Source of the DNA: a bacterium 1xD42-67
GTDB taxonomy: Bacteria > Bacillota > Clostridia > Oscillospirales > Oscillospiraceae
Direction: 5' to 3'
NCBI GenBank assembly: GCA_003612335.1
Contig: RAYO01000010.1
Span: 82,104-146,103 of the forward strand
DNA length: 64,000 bases
Shown in pieces: positions 35,712-43,022 of the stretch. The notes below the pieces were generated by a model. That model saw nothing but the letters and a program-made list of their open reading frames with translations, was not told the DNA's origin and searched no databases. The position numbers and the translations under genes were made by a program. Every line of letters starts with the position of its first letter. Within the stretch, counting starts at the first letter, position 1.

Positions 35712-35740
35712 TTGACTTTTTCGCTCAAACAGGATACGAT
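35712..35740 (+). promoter_or_regulatory. Promoter of the MoxR-VWA operon
   Basis: TTGACT, 17 bp, TACGAT, 36 bp before the start codon at 35777. Confidence 0.7.
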
Positions 35741-35776
35741 CAGGGACGATACTGCAACGACCAGGAGGATGATGGA

Positions 35777-36586
35777 ATGAAGGAATTTCGCGGAAGTCAG
35801 AACTATGTGGCGTCGGAGGAGCTGCTCCGGGCGGCCAACATCGCCATGGTGCTGCAAAAGCCCCTGCTGATCAAAGGGGAGCCGGGCACCGGCAAGACCA
35901 TGCTGGCCGAGGCCATCGCACAGGCTCTAGGCAAGGAGCTGATCATCTGGAACATCAAATCCACCACCAAAGCGCAGGACGGCCTCTACGTCTACGACGT
36001 GGTCCAGCGGCTCTACGACAGCCAGTTCGGGGGCCAGGGGGTGGACGACATCGAGAAATATGTCAAATTGGGCAAGCTGGGGGAGGCTTTCACCAGCCAG
36101 GAGCAGGCGATCCTCCTGATCGACGAGATCGACAAGGCGGATCTGGAGTTCCCCAACGACCTGCTGTGGGAGCTGGACCGGATGGAGTTCCACATCCCGG
36201 AGACGGGCCGGACCGTGAAGGCCAGGCACCGCCCGGTGGTGATCATCACGTCCAACGCGGAGAAGGAGCTGCCCGACGCCTTCCTGCGCCGGTGCGTGTT
36301 CCACTATATCGCTTTCCCCGACCGGGAGCTGATGGAGGAGATCGTCCGGGTCCACTATCCCGACATCGACGAGCGGCTGCTGGCCCAGGTGCTGGAAGCC
36401 TTCTATAAGATCCGCCAGCTCCCTCAGATCAAAAAGAAGCCCTCCACCAGCGAGATCGTAGACTGGATCCAGGCCCTCCAGCATGGGGGCGTGGACGTGC
36501 GCCGGATCGTGAAGGAGGTGCCCTATCTGGGGGTGCTGCTGAAGAAGAACGAGGACATGGACGTCCTGCGGCGGCAGTGGCGGTGA
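35777..36586 (+). CDS. MoxR-family AAA+ ATPase
   Basis: A 269-residue ATPase starting MKEFRGSQNYVASEELLRAA. Walker A is GEPGTGKT (34-41), Walker B is ILLIDEIDKAD (about 115), sensor 1 is VIITSNAEKELPDAFLRRC with the arginine finger. It belongs to the short MoxR/CoxD-like group that works with a VWA partner, which is the next gene (5 bp away). Chaperone-like remodelling or metal insertion is likely; the client is unknown. Confidence 0.9.
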   Translation: MKEFRGSQNYVASEELLRAANIAMVLQKPLLIKGEPGTGKTMLAEAIAQALGKELIIWNIKSTTKAQDGLYVYDVVQRLYDSQFGGQGVDDIEKYVKLGKLGEAFTSQEQAILLIDEIDKADLEFPNDLLWELDRMEFHIPETGRTVKARHRPVVIITSNAEKELPDAFLRRCVFHYIAFPDRELMEEIVRVHYPDIDERLLAQVLEAFYKIRQLPQIKKKPSTSEIVDWIQALQHGGVDVRRIVKEVPYLGVLLKKNEDMDVLRRQWR

Positions 36587-36590
36587 GGCC

Positions 36591-37790
36591 ATGTTCACCG
36601 ATCTGTTATATCTCCTCCGGCGGAACGGACTGAAGGTGTCCCTCACCGAGTGGATGGCCCTGATGGAGGGGCTGCACAAAGGGCTCCACAGCGCCAGCTT
36701 CACCGGCCTCTATCATCTCTGCCGCTGTCTGCTGGTGAAGAGCGAGGCGGACTTCGACGCCTTCGACCGCACCTTCCTGGAGTATTTCAAGGACGTCCCC
36801 TTTCAGCAGGAGGTGTCTCAGGAGCTGCTGGACTGGCTGGACCGGCCGGACGTCCTGACCGACTATGCCAACTGGGACGAGATCCAGGCCCTGAAGAACA
36901 TGGGCTTCTCCGAAGAGGAGATCGAACGGATGCTCCGGGAGCGCATGGCGGAGCAGACCGAGGAGCACAACGGGGGCAGCTACTGGGTGGGCACCCACGG
37001 CATGTCCATGTTCGGCAACTCCGGCCTGTCCCCCAAGGGGATCCGGGTGGGGGGACAGTCTATGTACCGCCGGGCCTTCCGGGTGGCGGGGGAACGGAAA
37101 TTCCGGGACTTCCGCCGGGACAACACCCTGGACACCCGCCAGTTCCAGGTGGCCCTGCGGCACCTGCGCCAGTTCTCCGGTCTGGTGGACCTGCCTCCCA
37201 CCGAATTCGATGTGGACCGCACCATCCAAGACACCGCCAGCAACGGCGGGGTCCTGAAGGTCCGCTACAAGCGCCCCCGGGAAAACACGGTGAAGGTCCT
37301 CCTCCTCATGGACTCCGGAGGCTCCATGGACTATTACGCCCAGCTGTGCTCCGCTCTGTTCCAGGCGGTGAGCAAGTCGGGCCACTTCAAGGATCTGAGG
37401 GTCTACTACTTCCACAACTGCCCCTATGGCCGGCTGTATCACGCCCCCACCCTCCTGTCCCGGGACAGCATCCCCACCGACTGGGTGCTGTCCAATCTCC
37501 CCGGGGACTATAAGCTGATCCTGGTGGGGGACGCTCAGATGGCCCCCTATGAGCTGATGGGGGGATACTACGGCCGGGGAGAGCGGGCCGGCGGGCCCCA
37601 GTGCGGCATGGACTGGCTGCGGCTGCTGAAGGGCCGGTTCCGCCATACGGTCTGGCTCAACCCCAGCGCCCGCCCCGACTGGGGAGAGTACTGGTCCCAG
37701 ACCTACGACAGGATCGCGAAAGAGTTCCCCATGTTCCCCCTCACCGTGGACGGTCTGGAGGAGGGGATGAAAAAGCTGCTGGCGAGATGA
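36591..37790 (+). CDS. VWA domain protein (CoxE-like), MoxR partner
   Basis: A 399-residue protein. The N-terminal half is helical (LLYLLRRNGLKVSLTEWMALMEGL); the C-terminal VWA domain has LLMDSGGSMDYY, a DxGxS variant of the metal site that is usual in this group, so the third ligand Ser is replaced by Gly. It is co-transcribed with the MoxR gene. A second MoxR/VWA-type system lies at 1-3115, but the two VWA proteins are only distantly similar. Confidence 0.88.
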   Translation: MFTDLLYLLRRNGLKVSLTEWMALMEGLHKGLHSASFTGLYHLCRCLLVKSEADFDAFDRTFLEYFKDVPFQQEVSQELLDWLDRPDVLTDYANWDEIQALKNMGFSEEEIERMLRERMAEQTEEHNGGSYWVGTHGMSMFGNSGLSPKGIRVGGQSMYRRAFRVAGERKFRDFRRDNTLDTRQFQVALRHLRQFSGLVDLPPTEFDVDRTIQDTASNGGVLKVRYKRPRENTVKVLLLMDSGGSMDYYAQLCSALFQAVSKSGHFKDLRVYYFHNCPYGRLYHAPTLLSRDSIPTDWVLSNLPGDYKLILVGDAQMAPYELMGGYYGRGERAGGPQCGMDWLRLLKGRFRHTVWLNPSARPDWGEYWSQTYDRIAKEFPMFPLTVDGLEEGMKKLLAR

Positions 37791-37805
37791 AGGAGGTCCA
37801 CCCAT

Positions 37806-38375
37806 ATGAACGGGATCCGCAGAGGCACACTGTCTGATATCCCCCGGATCAGAGCGATCTACGACCACATCCTGGCCCAGGAGGAGCGGGGCGAGGCATC
37901 CATCGGCTGGGCGCGGGGGGTCTACCCCACCGAGCGGACCGCTCTGGCCGCCCTGGAGGCAGGGACCCTGTTCGTCCTGGAGGAGGAGGGGACCGTCGCC
38001 GCCGCTGCCAAGATCGACCAGGAGCAGGTGCCCGAGTACGCCAGTGCCCCCTGGCGGTATCCCCACGTCCCGCCGTCCCAGGTGATGGTGCTCCACACCC
38101 TGGTGGTGGACCCCGCCTTTGCCGGGCGGGGCTGCGGGACCCGGTTCGTGGCCTTTTATGAGGAGCACGCCCGGGAGCGTGGCTGTCCCTACCTGCGGAT
38201 GGACACCAACGCCAGGAACACCGCCGCCCGGCGGCTGTACGCCCGCCTGGGCTACTGGGAGGCGGGGATCGTCCCCTGCGTCTTCAACGGGATCCCCGGC
38301 GTCCAGCTGGTCTGCCTGGAGAAGGTGCTGGAGGGGGGCGCATCCGCCCTTGCCAAACCGGGAAAAAAGGAGTAG
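37806..38375 (+). CDS. GNAT N-acetyltransferase
   Basis: A 189-residue GNAT enzyme; the acetyl-CoA loop is VDPAFAGRGCGTRFV, followed by MDTNARNTAARRLYARLGYWEAG. An AAGGAGGT ribosome binding site follows the VWA gene, so it may be part of that transcript. The substrate is not predictable from sequence. Confidence 0.85.
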   Translation: MNGIRRGTLSDIPRIRAIYDHILAQEERGEASIGWARGVYPTERTALAALEAGTLFVLEEEGTVAAAAKIDQEQVPEYASAPWRYPHVPPSQVMVLHTLVVDPAFAGRGCGTRFVAFYEEHARERGCPYLRMDTNARNTAARRLYARLGYWEAGIVPCVFNGIPGVQLVCLEKVLEGGASALAKPGKKE

Positions 38376-38378
38376 AAT
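38350..38378 (+). promoter_or_regulatory. rpiB promoter
   Basis: TTGCCA, 17 bp, TAGAAT; the -10 overlaps the stop codon of the GNAT gene. Confidence 0.7.
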
Positions 38379-38426
38379 AGAGGAAAAGCGGGGATCGTCC
38401 CGCAACATGGATCGGAGGATGTTATT

Positions 38427-38864
38427 ATGATCGCGATCGCGTCTGACCACGGCGGTTATCCGTTGAAGGAGCACATCAAGGCCTATCTGGCTGCCAAGGG
38501 GATCACCTGTGAGGACTTCGGCACCGACAGCACCGAGAGCTGTGACTATCCGATCTTCGGCAAGGCGGCGGCCCAGGCGGTGGCCGACGGCCGCTGTGAC
38601 CGGGGGATCGTCATCTGCACCACCGGGATCGGGATCTCCATCTCGGCCAACAAGGTGAAGGGGATCCGCTGCGCTCTGTGCGGCGATGTGCTCTCCGCCG
38701 AGATGACCCGCCGCCACAACGACGCCAATATGCTGGCCATGGGGGCGGCCATCATAGGCTCCATGACCGCAGAGCGGATCGTAGACGTCTTCCTGGACAC
38801 CCCCTTCGAGGGGGGGCGCCACGCCCGCCGGGTGGGCCTGATGATGGACATCGAGGAGGGATGA
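38427..38864 (+). CDS. rpiB: Ribose-5-phosphate isomerase B
   Basis: A 145-residue enzyme of the RpiB/LacAB family: IAIASDHGGYPLKEHIK at the start, CDYP, GIVICTTGIGISISANKVKGIRCA (active-site Cys/Thr/Gly) and RRHNDANMLAMGAAI. It interconverts ribose-5-phosphate and ribulose-5-phosphate. It is monocistronic, with its own promoter and terminator. Confidence 0.93.
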   Translation: MIAIASDHGGYPLKEHIKAYLAAKGITCEDFGTDSTESCDYPIFGKAAAQAVADGRCDRGIVICTTGIGISISANKVKGIRCALCGDVLSAEMTRRHNDANMLAMGAAIIGSMTAERIVDVFLDTPFEGGRHARRVGLMMDIEEG

Positions 38865-38878
38865 GTTTTCTCCTCATG

Positions 38879-38917
38879 AAAAGAGCTCCTGTCCGCGATG
38901 CGGGCAGGAGCTCTTTT
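38879..38917. terminator. Bidirectional terminator between rpiB and rpsR
   Basis: AAAAGAGCTCCTG pairs with CAGGAGCTCTTTT; an extra inner pairing may form. It lies between convergent genes. Confidence 0.88.
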
Positions 38918-38930
38918 TGATGAGAGATGT

Positions 38931-39176
38931 TCAGTCGGTGACATAGGGCAGCAGAGCGATCTGACGGGCCCGCTTGATGGCCTCGGTCAGCTGGCGCTGA
39001 TGCATGGCGCAGGTGCCGGTGGTGCGGCGGGGCAGGATCTTGGCCCGCTCCGAGGTGAACCGGCGCAGCTTGGCGGCGTCCTTATAGTCGATCTGCTCCA
39101 CCTTGTCGGCGCAGAAAGCACACACCTTGCGGCGCTTCCGGCCGCGCATGGGCTTGTTATCGCGTTCCATAGCCAT
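38931..39176 (-). CDS. rpsR: Ribosomal protein S18
   Basis: An 81-residue protein with the conserved [22 protein letters not shown] and [17 protein letters not shown]. It keeps the Cys pair of zinc-type S18. Last gene of the rpsF-ssb-rpsR operon; binds S6 in the 30S platform. Confidence 0.97.
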   Translation of the reverse strand: MAMERDNKPMRGRKRRKVCAFCADKVEQIDYKDAAKLRRFTSERAKILPRRTTGTCAMHQRQLTEAIKRARQIALLPYVTD

Positions 39177-39213
39177 GGGATGACCTCCTTTTTACGACCA
39201 GATACGGTCAAAG

Positions 39214-39711
39214 TCAAAACGGCAGATCGCCGTCGTCTGTAGAGAGCTCGGCGAACTGGTCGCCGTCTGCGGGGGGGGCGCCGTAGCCGCCGAAGGGGTC
39301 TGCCGGCGCGGCAGGGGCCTGATAGCCGCCCTGTCCATATCCGCCGCCCTGGTGGTATCCGGTGGAGTAGCCTCCGCCGTCGCCGTCCCGCTTGGAATCG
39401 CCGAAGTAGACGTTGTCCGCCACCACCTCGGCGCTGGTGCGCTTATTGCCTTCCTTGTCGGTCCAGTCGCGCATCTGGAGCCGGCCCTCCACCACGGCCA
39501 TCCGGCCCTTGGTGAAATAGCGGCTGACGAACTCCCCCGTCTGGCGCCAGGCCACCACGTCGATCCAATCGGTGCCCCGCTCGCCGGTGGTCTTGTCCTT
39601 GAAATCCCGGTCCACCGCCAAGCGGAAGGAGGTCACGGGGACCCCTGCCTGGGTGCGGCGGAGCTCAGGATCGCGGGCCAGCCGGCCCATGATGATGATC
39701 CGATTCAGCAC
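39214..39711 (-). CDS. ssb: Single-stranded DNA-binding protein
   Basis: A 165-residue SSB: OB-fold at residues 1-110 (MLNRIIIMGRLARDPELRRT, DWIDVVAW, FTKGRMAVVEGRLQMR), a Gly/Gln/Tyr-rich linker and the acidic tip DDGDLPF for partner binding. It lies between rpsF and rpsR, the classic order. Confidence 0.97.
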   Translation of the reverse strand: MLNRIIIMGRLARDPELRRTQAGVPVTSFRLAVDRDFKDKTTGERGTDWIDVVAWRQTGEFVSRYFTKGRMAVVEGRLQMRDWTDKEGNKRTSAEVVADNVYFGDSKRDGDGGGYSTGYHQGGGYGQGGYQAPAAPADPFGGYGAPPADGDQFAELSTDDGDLPF

Positions 39712-39724
39712 GTGCCGCTCCCCC

Positions 39725-40021
39725 TTACTCGTCCTTGCAGACGATCATAGAGCGCATCACGCCGTCAGTGATCCGGAAGATACGGTCCAGCTCAGCGGGG
39801 ACGGCAGCGGCGGCAGTGAAGGTCATCAGCACGTAATAGCCGTCCATCAGGTCGTTGATGGGGTAGGCCAGCCGGCGCTTGCCCCACTCGCTGATCTCGG
39901 ACACAGTGCCGTTGGCCTCGACCACGGACTTGAACCGCTCCACCAGAGCGGCGATCTGCTCCTCGTTCAGGTCAGGCTTCAGGATATAGACCGCCTCGTA
40001 GTTCGCATTGATCTTTGCCAT
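39725..40021 (-). CDS. rpsF: Ribosomal protein S6
   Basis: A 98-residue protein: MAKINANYEAVYILKPDLNEEQIAAL, then GKRRLAYPINDLMDGYYVLMTF. First gene of the operon; SD AGGAGGTG. The 85-base leader may hold the S6:S18 control element. Confidence 0.96.
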   Translation of the reverse strand: MAKINANYEAVYILKPDLNEEQIAALVERFKSVVEANGTVSEISEWGKRRLAYPINDLMDGYYVLMTFTAAAAVPAELDRIFRITDGVMRSMIVCKDE

Positions 40022-40106
40022 GTTTTTTGCACCTCCTTATGGACATGTGGCCCCCGGATGGCCGGGAGCAAGGATATCGCTGTCCCCTCAGGGGACAGTC
40101 CAATAT
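40022..40106 (-). promoter_or_regulatory. rpsF leader, possible S6:S18 autoregulatory RNA
   Basis: On the minus strand the leader contains a hairpin CTGTCCCC-TGA-GGGGACAG followed by a CCCGGCC...CCGGGGG segment, just before the SD. Many bacteria control this operon by an S6:S18-binding leader; this one is structured and of suitable length, but I could not match the consensus. Confidence 0.35.
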
Positions 40107-40134
40107 ATTATACCGGAGATCGGCAGGATGTCAA
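40107..40134 (-). promoter_or_regulatory. Promoter of rpsF-ssb-rpsR
   Basis: On the minus strand TTGACA, 16 bp, TATAAT: both hexamers match the consensus, giving a strong promoter. Confidence 0.85.
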
Positions 40135-40186
40135 GGAAAATTTTCATTTTCACCCGGTCTTTGGGGAAAGGATGCCCTGGACATAC

Positions 40187-40215
40187 TTGTCAAATGGAGC
40201 AAAAGCCATTATAAT
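40187..40215 (+). promoter_or_regulatory. asnS promoter
   Basis: TTGTCA, 17 bp, TATAAT, about 60 bp before asnS. Confidence 0.8.
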
Positions 40216-40277
40216 AGAGGGGCTTTGAACATCCGGCCCCCTGAGGCCGGAAATCCCGAGATATGGAGAGGATCGAT

Positions 40278-41672
40278 ATGGAACGCACCGCCATCGCCGC
40301 CATCTTTGCCGACCAGGACCGCCTGGACGGACAGGCCGTCACCGTCATGGGCTGGGCCCGGAGCATCCGTGACATGAAGGGATTCGGCTTCATCGAGCTC
40401 AACGACGGCTCCTGCTTCAAGAACCTCCAGGTGGTCATGGACGCCAGCCTTCTGGACAACTACAAAGAGATCGCCGGCCAGAACGTGGGGGCCGCCCTCA
40501 TCGTCAAGGGCCAGGTGGTGCTCACCCCCGGGGCCAAACAGCCTCTGGAGATGAAGGCCGCCTCCATCCAGGTGGAGGGCCCCTCTACCCCCGACTACCC
40601 CCTTCAGAAGAAGCGCCACAGCATGGAGTTTCTGCGCTCCATCCAGCACCTGCGGCCCCGGACCAACCTGTTCTCCGCCGCCTTCCGGGTGCGCTCGGTG
40701 GCAGCCCACGCCGTCCACTGCTTTTTCCAGGACCGGGGCTTCGTCTATGTCCACACCCCCATCATCACCGGCTCCGACTGTGAGGGCGCCGGAGAGATGT
40801 TCCAGGTGACCACCCTGGACCTCAACGGCCTGCCCCGCACTGAAGACGGAAAGGTGGACTACAGCAAGGACTTCTTCGGCAAGCAGACCAGCCTCACTGT
40901 CTCCGGCCAGCTCAACGCCGAGAACTTCGCCATGGCCTTTGGCAACGTATACACCTTCGGCCCCACCTTCCGGGCAGAGAACTCCAATACCCAGCGCCAC
41001 GCCGCTGAGTTCTGGATGATCGAGCCGGAGATGGCCTTCGCCGACCTGGGCGACTATATGGACAATGCCGAGGCCATGATCAAGTATGTCATCACCACCG
41101 TGCTGGCCAAGTGCCCCGATGAGATCGGCTTCTTCAACTCCTTCGTGGACAAGGGCCTGAAGGAGCGGCTGGAGCATGTGGCCGCCGCCGACTTCGGCCG
41201 GGTGAGCTATACCGAGGCGGTGGAGATCCTCAAGAAAAACAATGACAAGTTCGACTTCAAGGTGGAGTGGGGCTGCGACCTGCAGACCGAGCACGAGCGC
41301 TACCTCACCGAGCAGGTATTCCAGCGCCCCGTCTTCGTCACCGACTACCCCAAGGAGATCAAGGCCTTCTATATGCGCCTCAACGACGATGGGAAGACCG
41401 TAGCCGCCGCCGACTGTCTGGTGCCCGGCATCGGGGAGATCATCGGCGGATCCCAGCGCGAGGAGCGGCACGAGGTGCTGGAGGCCCGCATGGGCGAGCT
41501 GGGCCTGGACCCCCACGACTACTGGTGGTATCTGGACCTGCGGCGCTTCGGCTCCTGCCGCCACGCCGGCTACGGCATGGGCTTCGAGCGCATGGTGATG
41601 TACCTCACCGGCATCAACAACATCCGCGACACCCTGCCCCACCCCCGCACCGTGGGCAACGCGGAATTTTGA
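40278..41672 (+). CDS. asnS: Asparaginyl-tRNA synthetase
   Basis: A 464-residue class IIb synthetase. N-terminal OB anticodon-binding fold ([25 protein letters not shown]), motif 2 [26 protein letters not shown], motif 3 [15 protein letters not shown]. Presence of AsnRS means Asn-tRNA is made directly. ATG 40278 has GGAGAGG upstream; an ATG at 40263 is in frame but has no good ribosome binding site. Confidence 0.96.
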   Translation: MERTAIAAIFADQDRLDGQAVTVMGWARSIRDMKGFGFIELNDGSCFKNLQVVMDASLLDNYKEIAGQNVGAALIVKGQVVLTPGAKQPLEMKAASIQVEGPSTPDYPLQKKRHSMEFLRSIQHLRPRTNLFSAAFRVRSVAAHAVHCFFQDRGFVYVHTPIITGSDCEGAGEMFQVTTLDLNGLPRTEDGKVDYSKDFFGKQTSLTVSGQLNAENFAMAFGNVYTFGPTFRAENSNTQRHAAEFWMIEPEMAFADLGDYMDNAEAMIKYVITTVLAKCPDEIGFFNSFVDKGLKERLEHVAAADFGRVSYTEAVEILKKNNDKFDFKVEWGCDLQTEHERYLTEQVFQRPVFVTDYPKEIKAFYMRLNDDGKTVAAADCLVPGIGEIIGGSQREERHEVLEARMGELGLDPHDYWWYLDLRRFGSCRHAGYGMGFERMVMYLTGINNIRDTLPHPRTVGNAEF

Positions 41673-41920
41673 TGAGGTCCGAGCTGCAGAAGATCCCCGG
41701 CGTGGGGCCCAATATGGCCCGGCGTATGGAGCGCATCGGCTGTCCCACCCTGGACAGCCTGAAAGGCCAGGACCCGGAGGAGCTCTACCGGCGGGACTGC
41801 CTGTTCCAGGGCTGTCAGGTGGACCGGTGCGTCCTCTATGTCTACCGCCTGGCCGTCCACTACGCCGAGCACGGCTCCTGTCCGCCGGACAAGCCCAACT
41901 GGTGGGACTGGAAAGACTGA
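41672..41920 (+). CDS. Helix-hairpin-helix protein (Cdd1/pathogenicity-locus type)
   Basis: An 82-residue protein whose ATG overlaps the asnS stop. It opens with a helix-hairpin-helix (LQKIPGVGPNMARRMERIG) and has a Cys-rich middle (RRDCLFQGCQVDRCVLYVYR). Homologues are annotated as pathogenicity locus / Cdd1 proteins of unknown function; nucleic-acid binding is plausible. Confidence 0.8.
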   Translation: MRSELQKIPGVGPNMARRMERIGCPTLDSLKGQDPEELYRRDCLFQGCQVDRCVLYVYRLAVHYAEHGSCPPDKPNWWDWKD

Positions 41921-41952
41921 AGGATCCCCCGGTTCACGCCGGGGGATCCTTT
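41920..41952. terminator. Bidirectional terminator between asnS operon and dehydrogenase
   Basis: AAGGATCCCCCGG pairs with CCGGGGGATCCTT around TTCACG, followed by TTT. The stop codon of the minus-strand gene lies in the loop. Confidence 0.9.
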
Positions 41953-42878
41953 ACCAGACCGATCAGCTCTTCCCCCGCCAGATACCGGCGGAGATTCTCC
42001 TGGGCCATCTCCACACATTTGCGGCGGGTGAGCTCCATCCGCATCCCTCCGGCCACATGGGGGGTGAGGAGCAGATCCGGGACAGACCACAGCGGGCTGT
42101 CCTCGGGCAGAGGCTCCGGGACGGTGACGTCCAGAAAGGCCCCCCACAGCTTCCCGGCAGTCATGGCCTGGACCAGGGCCTCCTGATCCAGGACGGATCC
42201 CCGGCCGGCGCTGAGGAGGATCGCGCCGTCCCTCATCAAGGCGATCCGATCCCGGTCCATCAGGCCCGCTGTCTGGGGGGAGTGGGGCAGGCACAGGGCC
42301 ACCGTGTCCGCCTGGGGCAGCCACTGGTCCAGCCGGTCCATGGTGTCCAGCTGGTCGAAGCCCTCCACTGGGCCCCGCACTGTCCGCTTCAGGCCCACCG
42401 TCCTGGCCCCCAGGCCCTGGCACATCCCGGCGAAGACAGAGCCGATGTGCCCAGCCCCCACCACCAGCACTGTGGTGCCCTGCACCGGACGCATCTTCCC
42501 CAGATCCTCCCAGCGGCGGGCCGTCTGGCTGTCCCGATACCGGGGCAGCTTGTGGCCCAGGGCCAGCAGTCCAGCCAGCATGTGCTCCGCCACGCTGAGG
42601 CTGTTGGAGCCGCTGGAGGAGGTGAACAGGATGCCCTGGGGCAGGGCGCCGTCGTATTCGTCGGTGCCCGCCCACATGGTCTGGAACCATTTGAGGCTGA
42701 CCGCCCCCTTCATCATCTCCGGCCGGGGCCAGCCGAAGATCACGGTGGCGGCGGCGATCTGCTCCGGTGTGACGGTGCTGCTCCTGGCGCAGACGTGGAC
42801 AGCGTCGGGGGCGATGGCCTCGAACTCCTCCCGCTCCCCCTGGTGCAGGGGGAGGAGGTTCAAAATATATTCGGACAT
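41934..42878 (-). CDS. D-2-hydroxyacid dehydrogenase
   Basis: A 314-residue NAD(P)-dependent enzyme. Rossmann motif VLVVGAGHIGSVFAG, catalytic Arg in LSAGRGSVLD, Glu in VTVPEPLPEDSPLW, and His in TPHVAGG (usual TPHxSG). It would reduce a 2-keto acid to the D-hydroxy acid or the reverse; it is like the GhrA/YbdR-related group rather than SerA, lacking an ACT domain. Start ATG 42878 with AAAGGAGCG upstream. Monocistronic. Confidence 0.87.
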   Translation of the reverse strand: MSEYILNLLPLHQGEREEFEAIAPDAVHVCARSSTVTPEQIAAATVIFGWPRPEMMKGAVSLKWFQTMWAGTDEYDGALPQGILFTSSSGSNSLSVAEHMLAGLLALGHKLPRYRDSQTARRWEDLGKMRPVQGTTVLVVGAGHIGSVFAGMCQGLGARTVGLKRTVRGPVEGFDQLDTMDRLDQWLPQADTVALCLPHSPQTAGLMDRDRIALMRDGAILLSAGRGSVLDQEALVQAMTAGKLWGAFLDVTVPEPLPEDSPLWSVPDLLLTPHVAGGMRMELTRRKCVEMAQENLRRYLAGEELIGLVKDPPA

Positions 42879-42914
42879 AGGCAGCGCTCCTTTCAAGATC
42901 TGGCAGTCCTCTCC

Positions 42915-42943
42915 ATTATAGCGGAGGCCCCTCTTCGTGACAA
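42915..42943 (-). promoter_or_regulatory. Promoter of the D-2-hydroxyacid dehydrogenase gene
   Basis: On the minus strand TTGTCA, 17 bp, TATAAT. Confidence 0.8.
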
Positions 42944-42958
42944 GCCCCATCCTTCGCC

Positions 42959-42987
42959 TTTACTCCCCGGAAAAGCTGTGGTAGAAT
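42959..42987 (+). promoter_or_regulatory. recG promoter
   Basis: TTTACT, 17 bp, TAGAAT; its -35 is only 15 bp from the divergent -35 on the other strand. Confidence 0.7.
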
Positions 42988-43022
42988 GGAGCGGGAGTCC
43001 CTGGAGGAAGGAGGCCGTCCCT

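Noticed and set aside
41838..43022. Upstream extension of recG
   Set aside because: It runs antisense through the dehydrogenase gene and past a promoter; homology and the ribosome binding site place the start at 43023.
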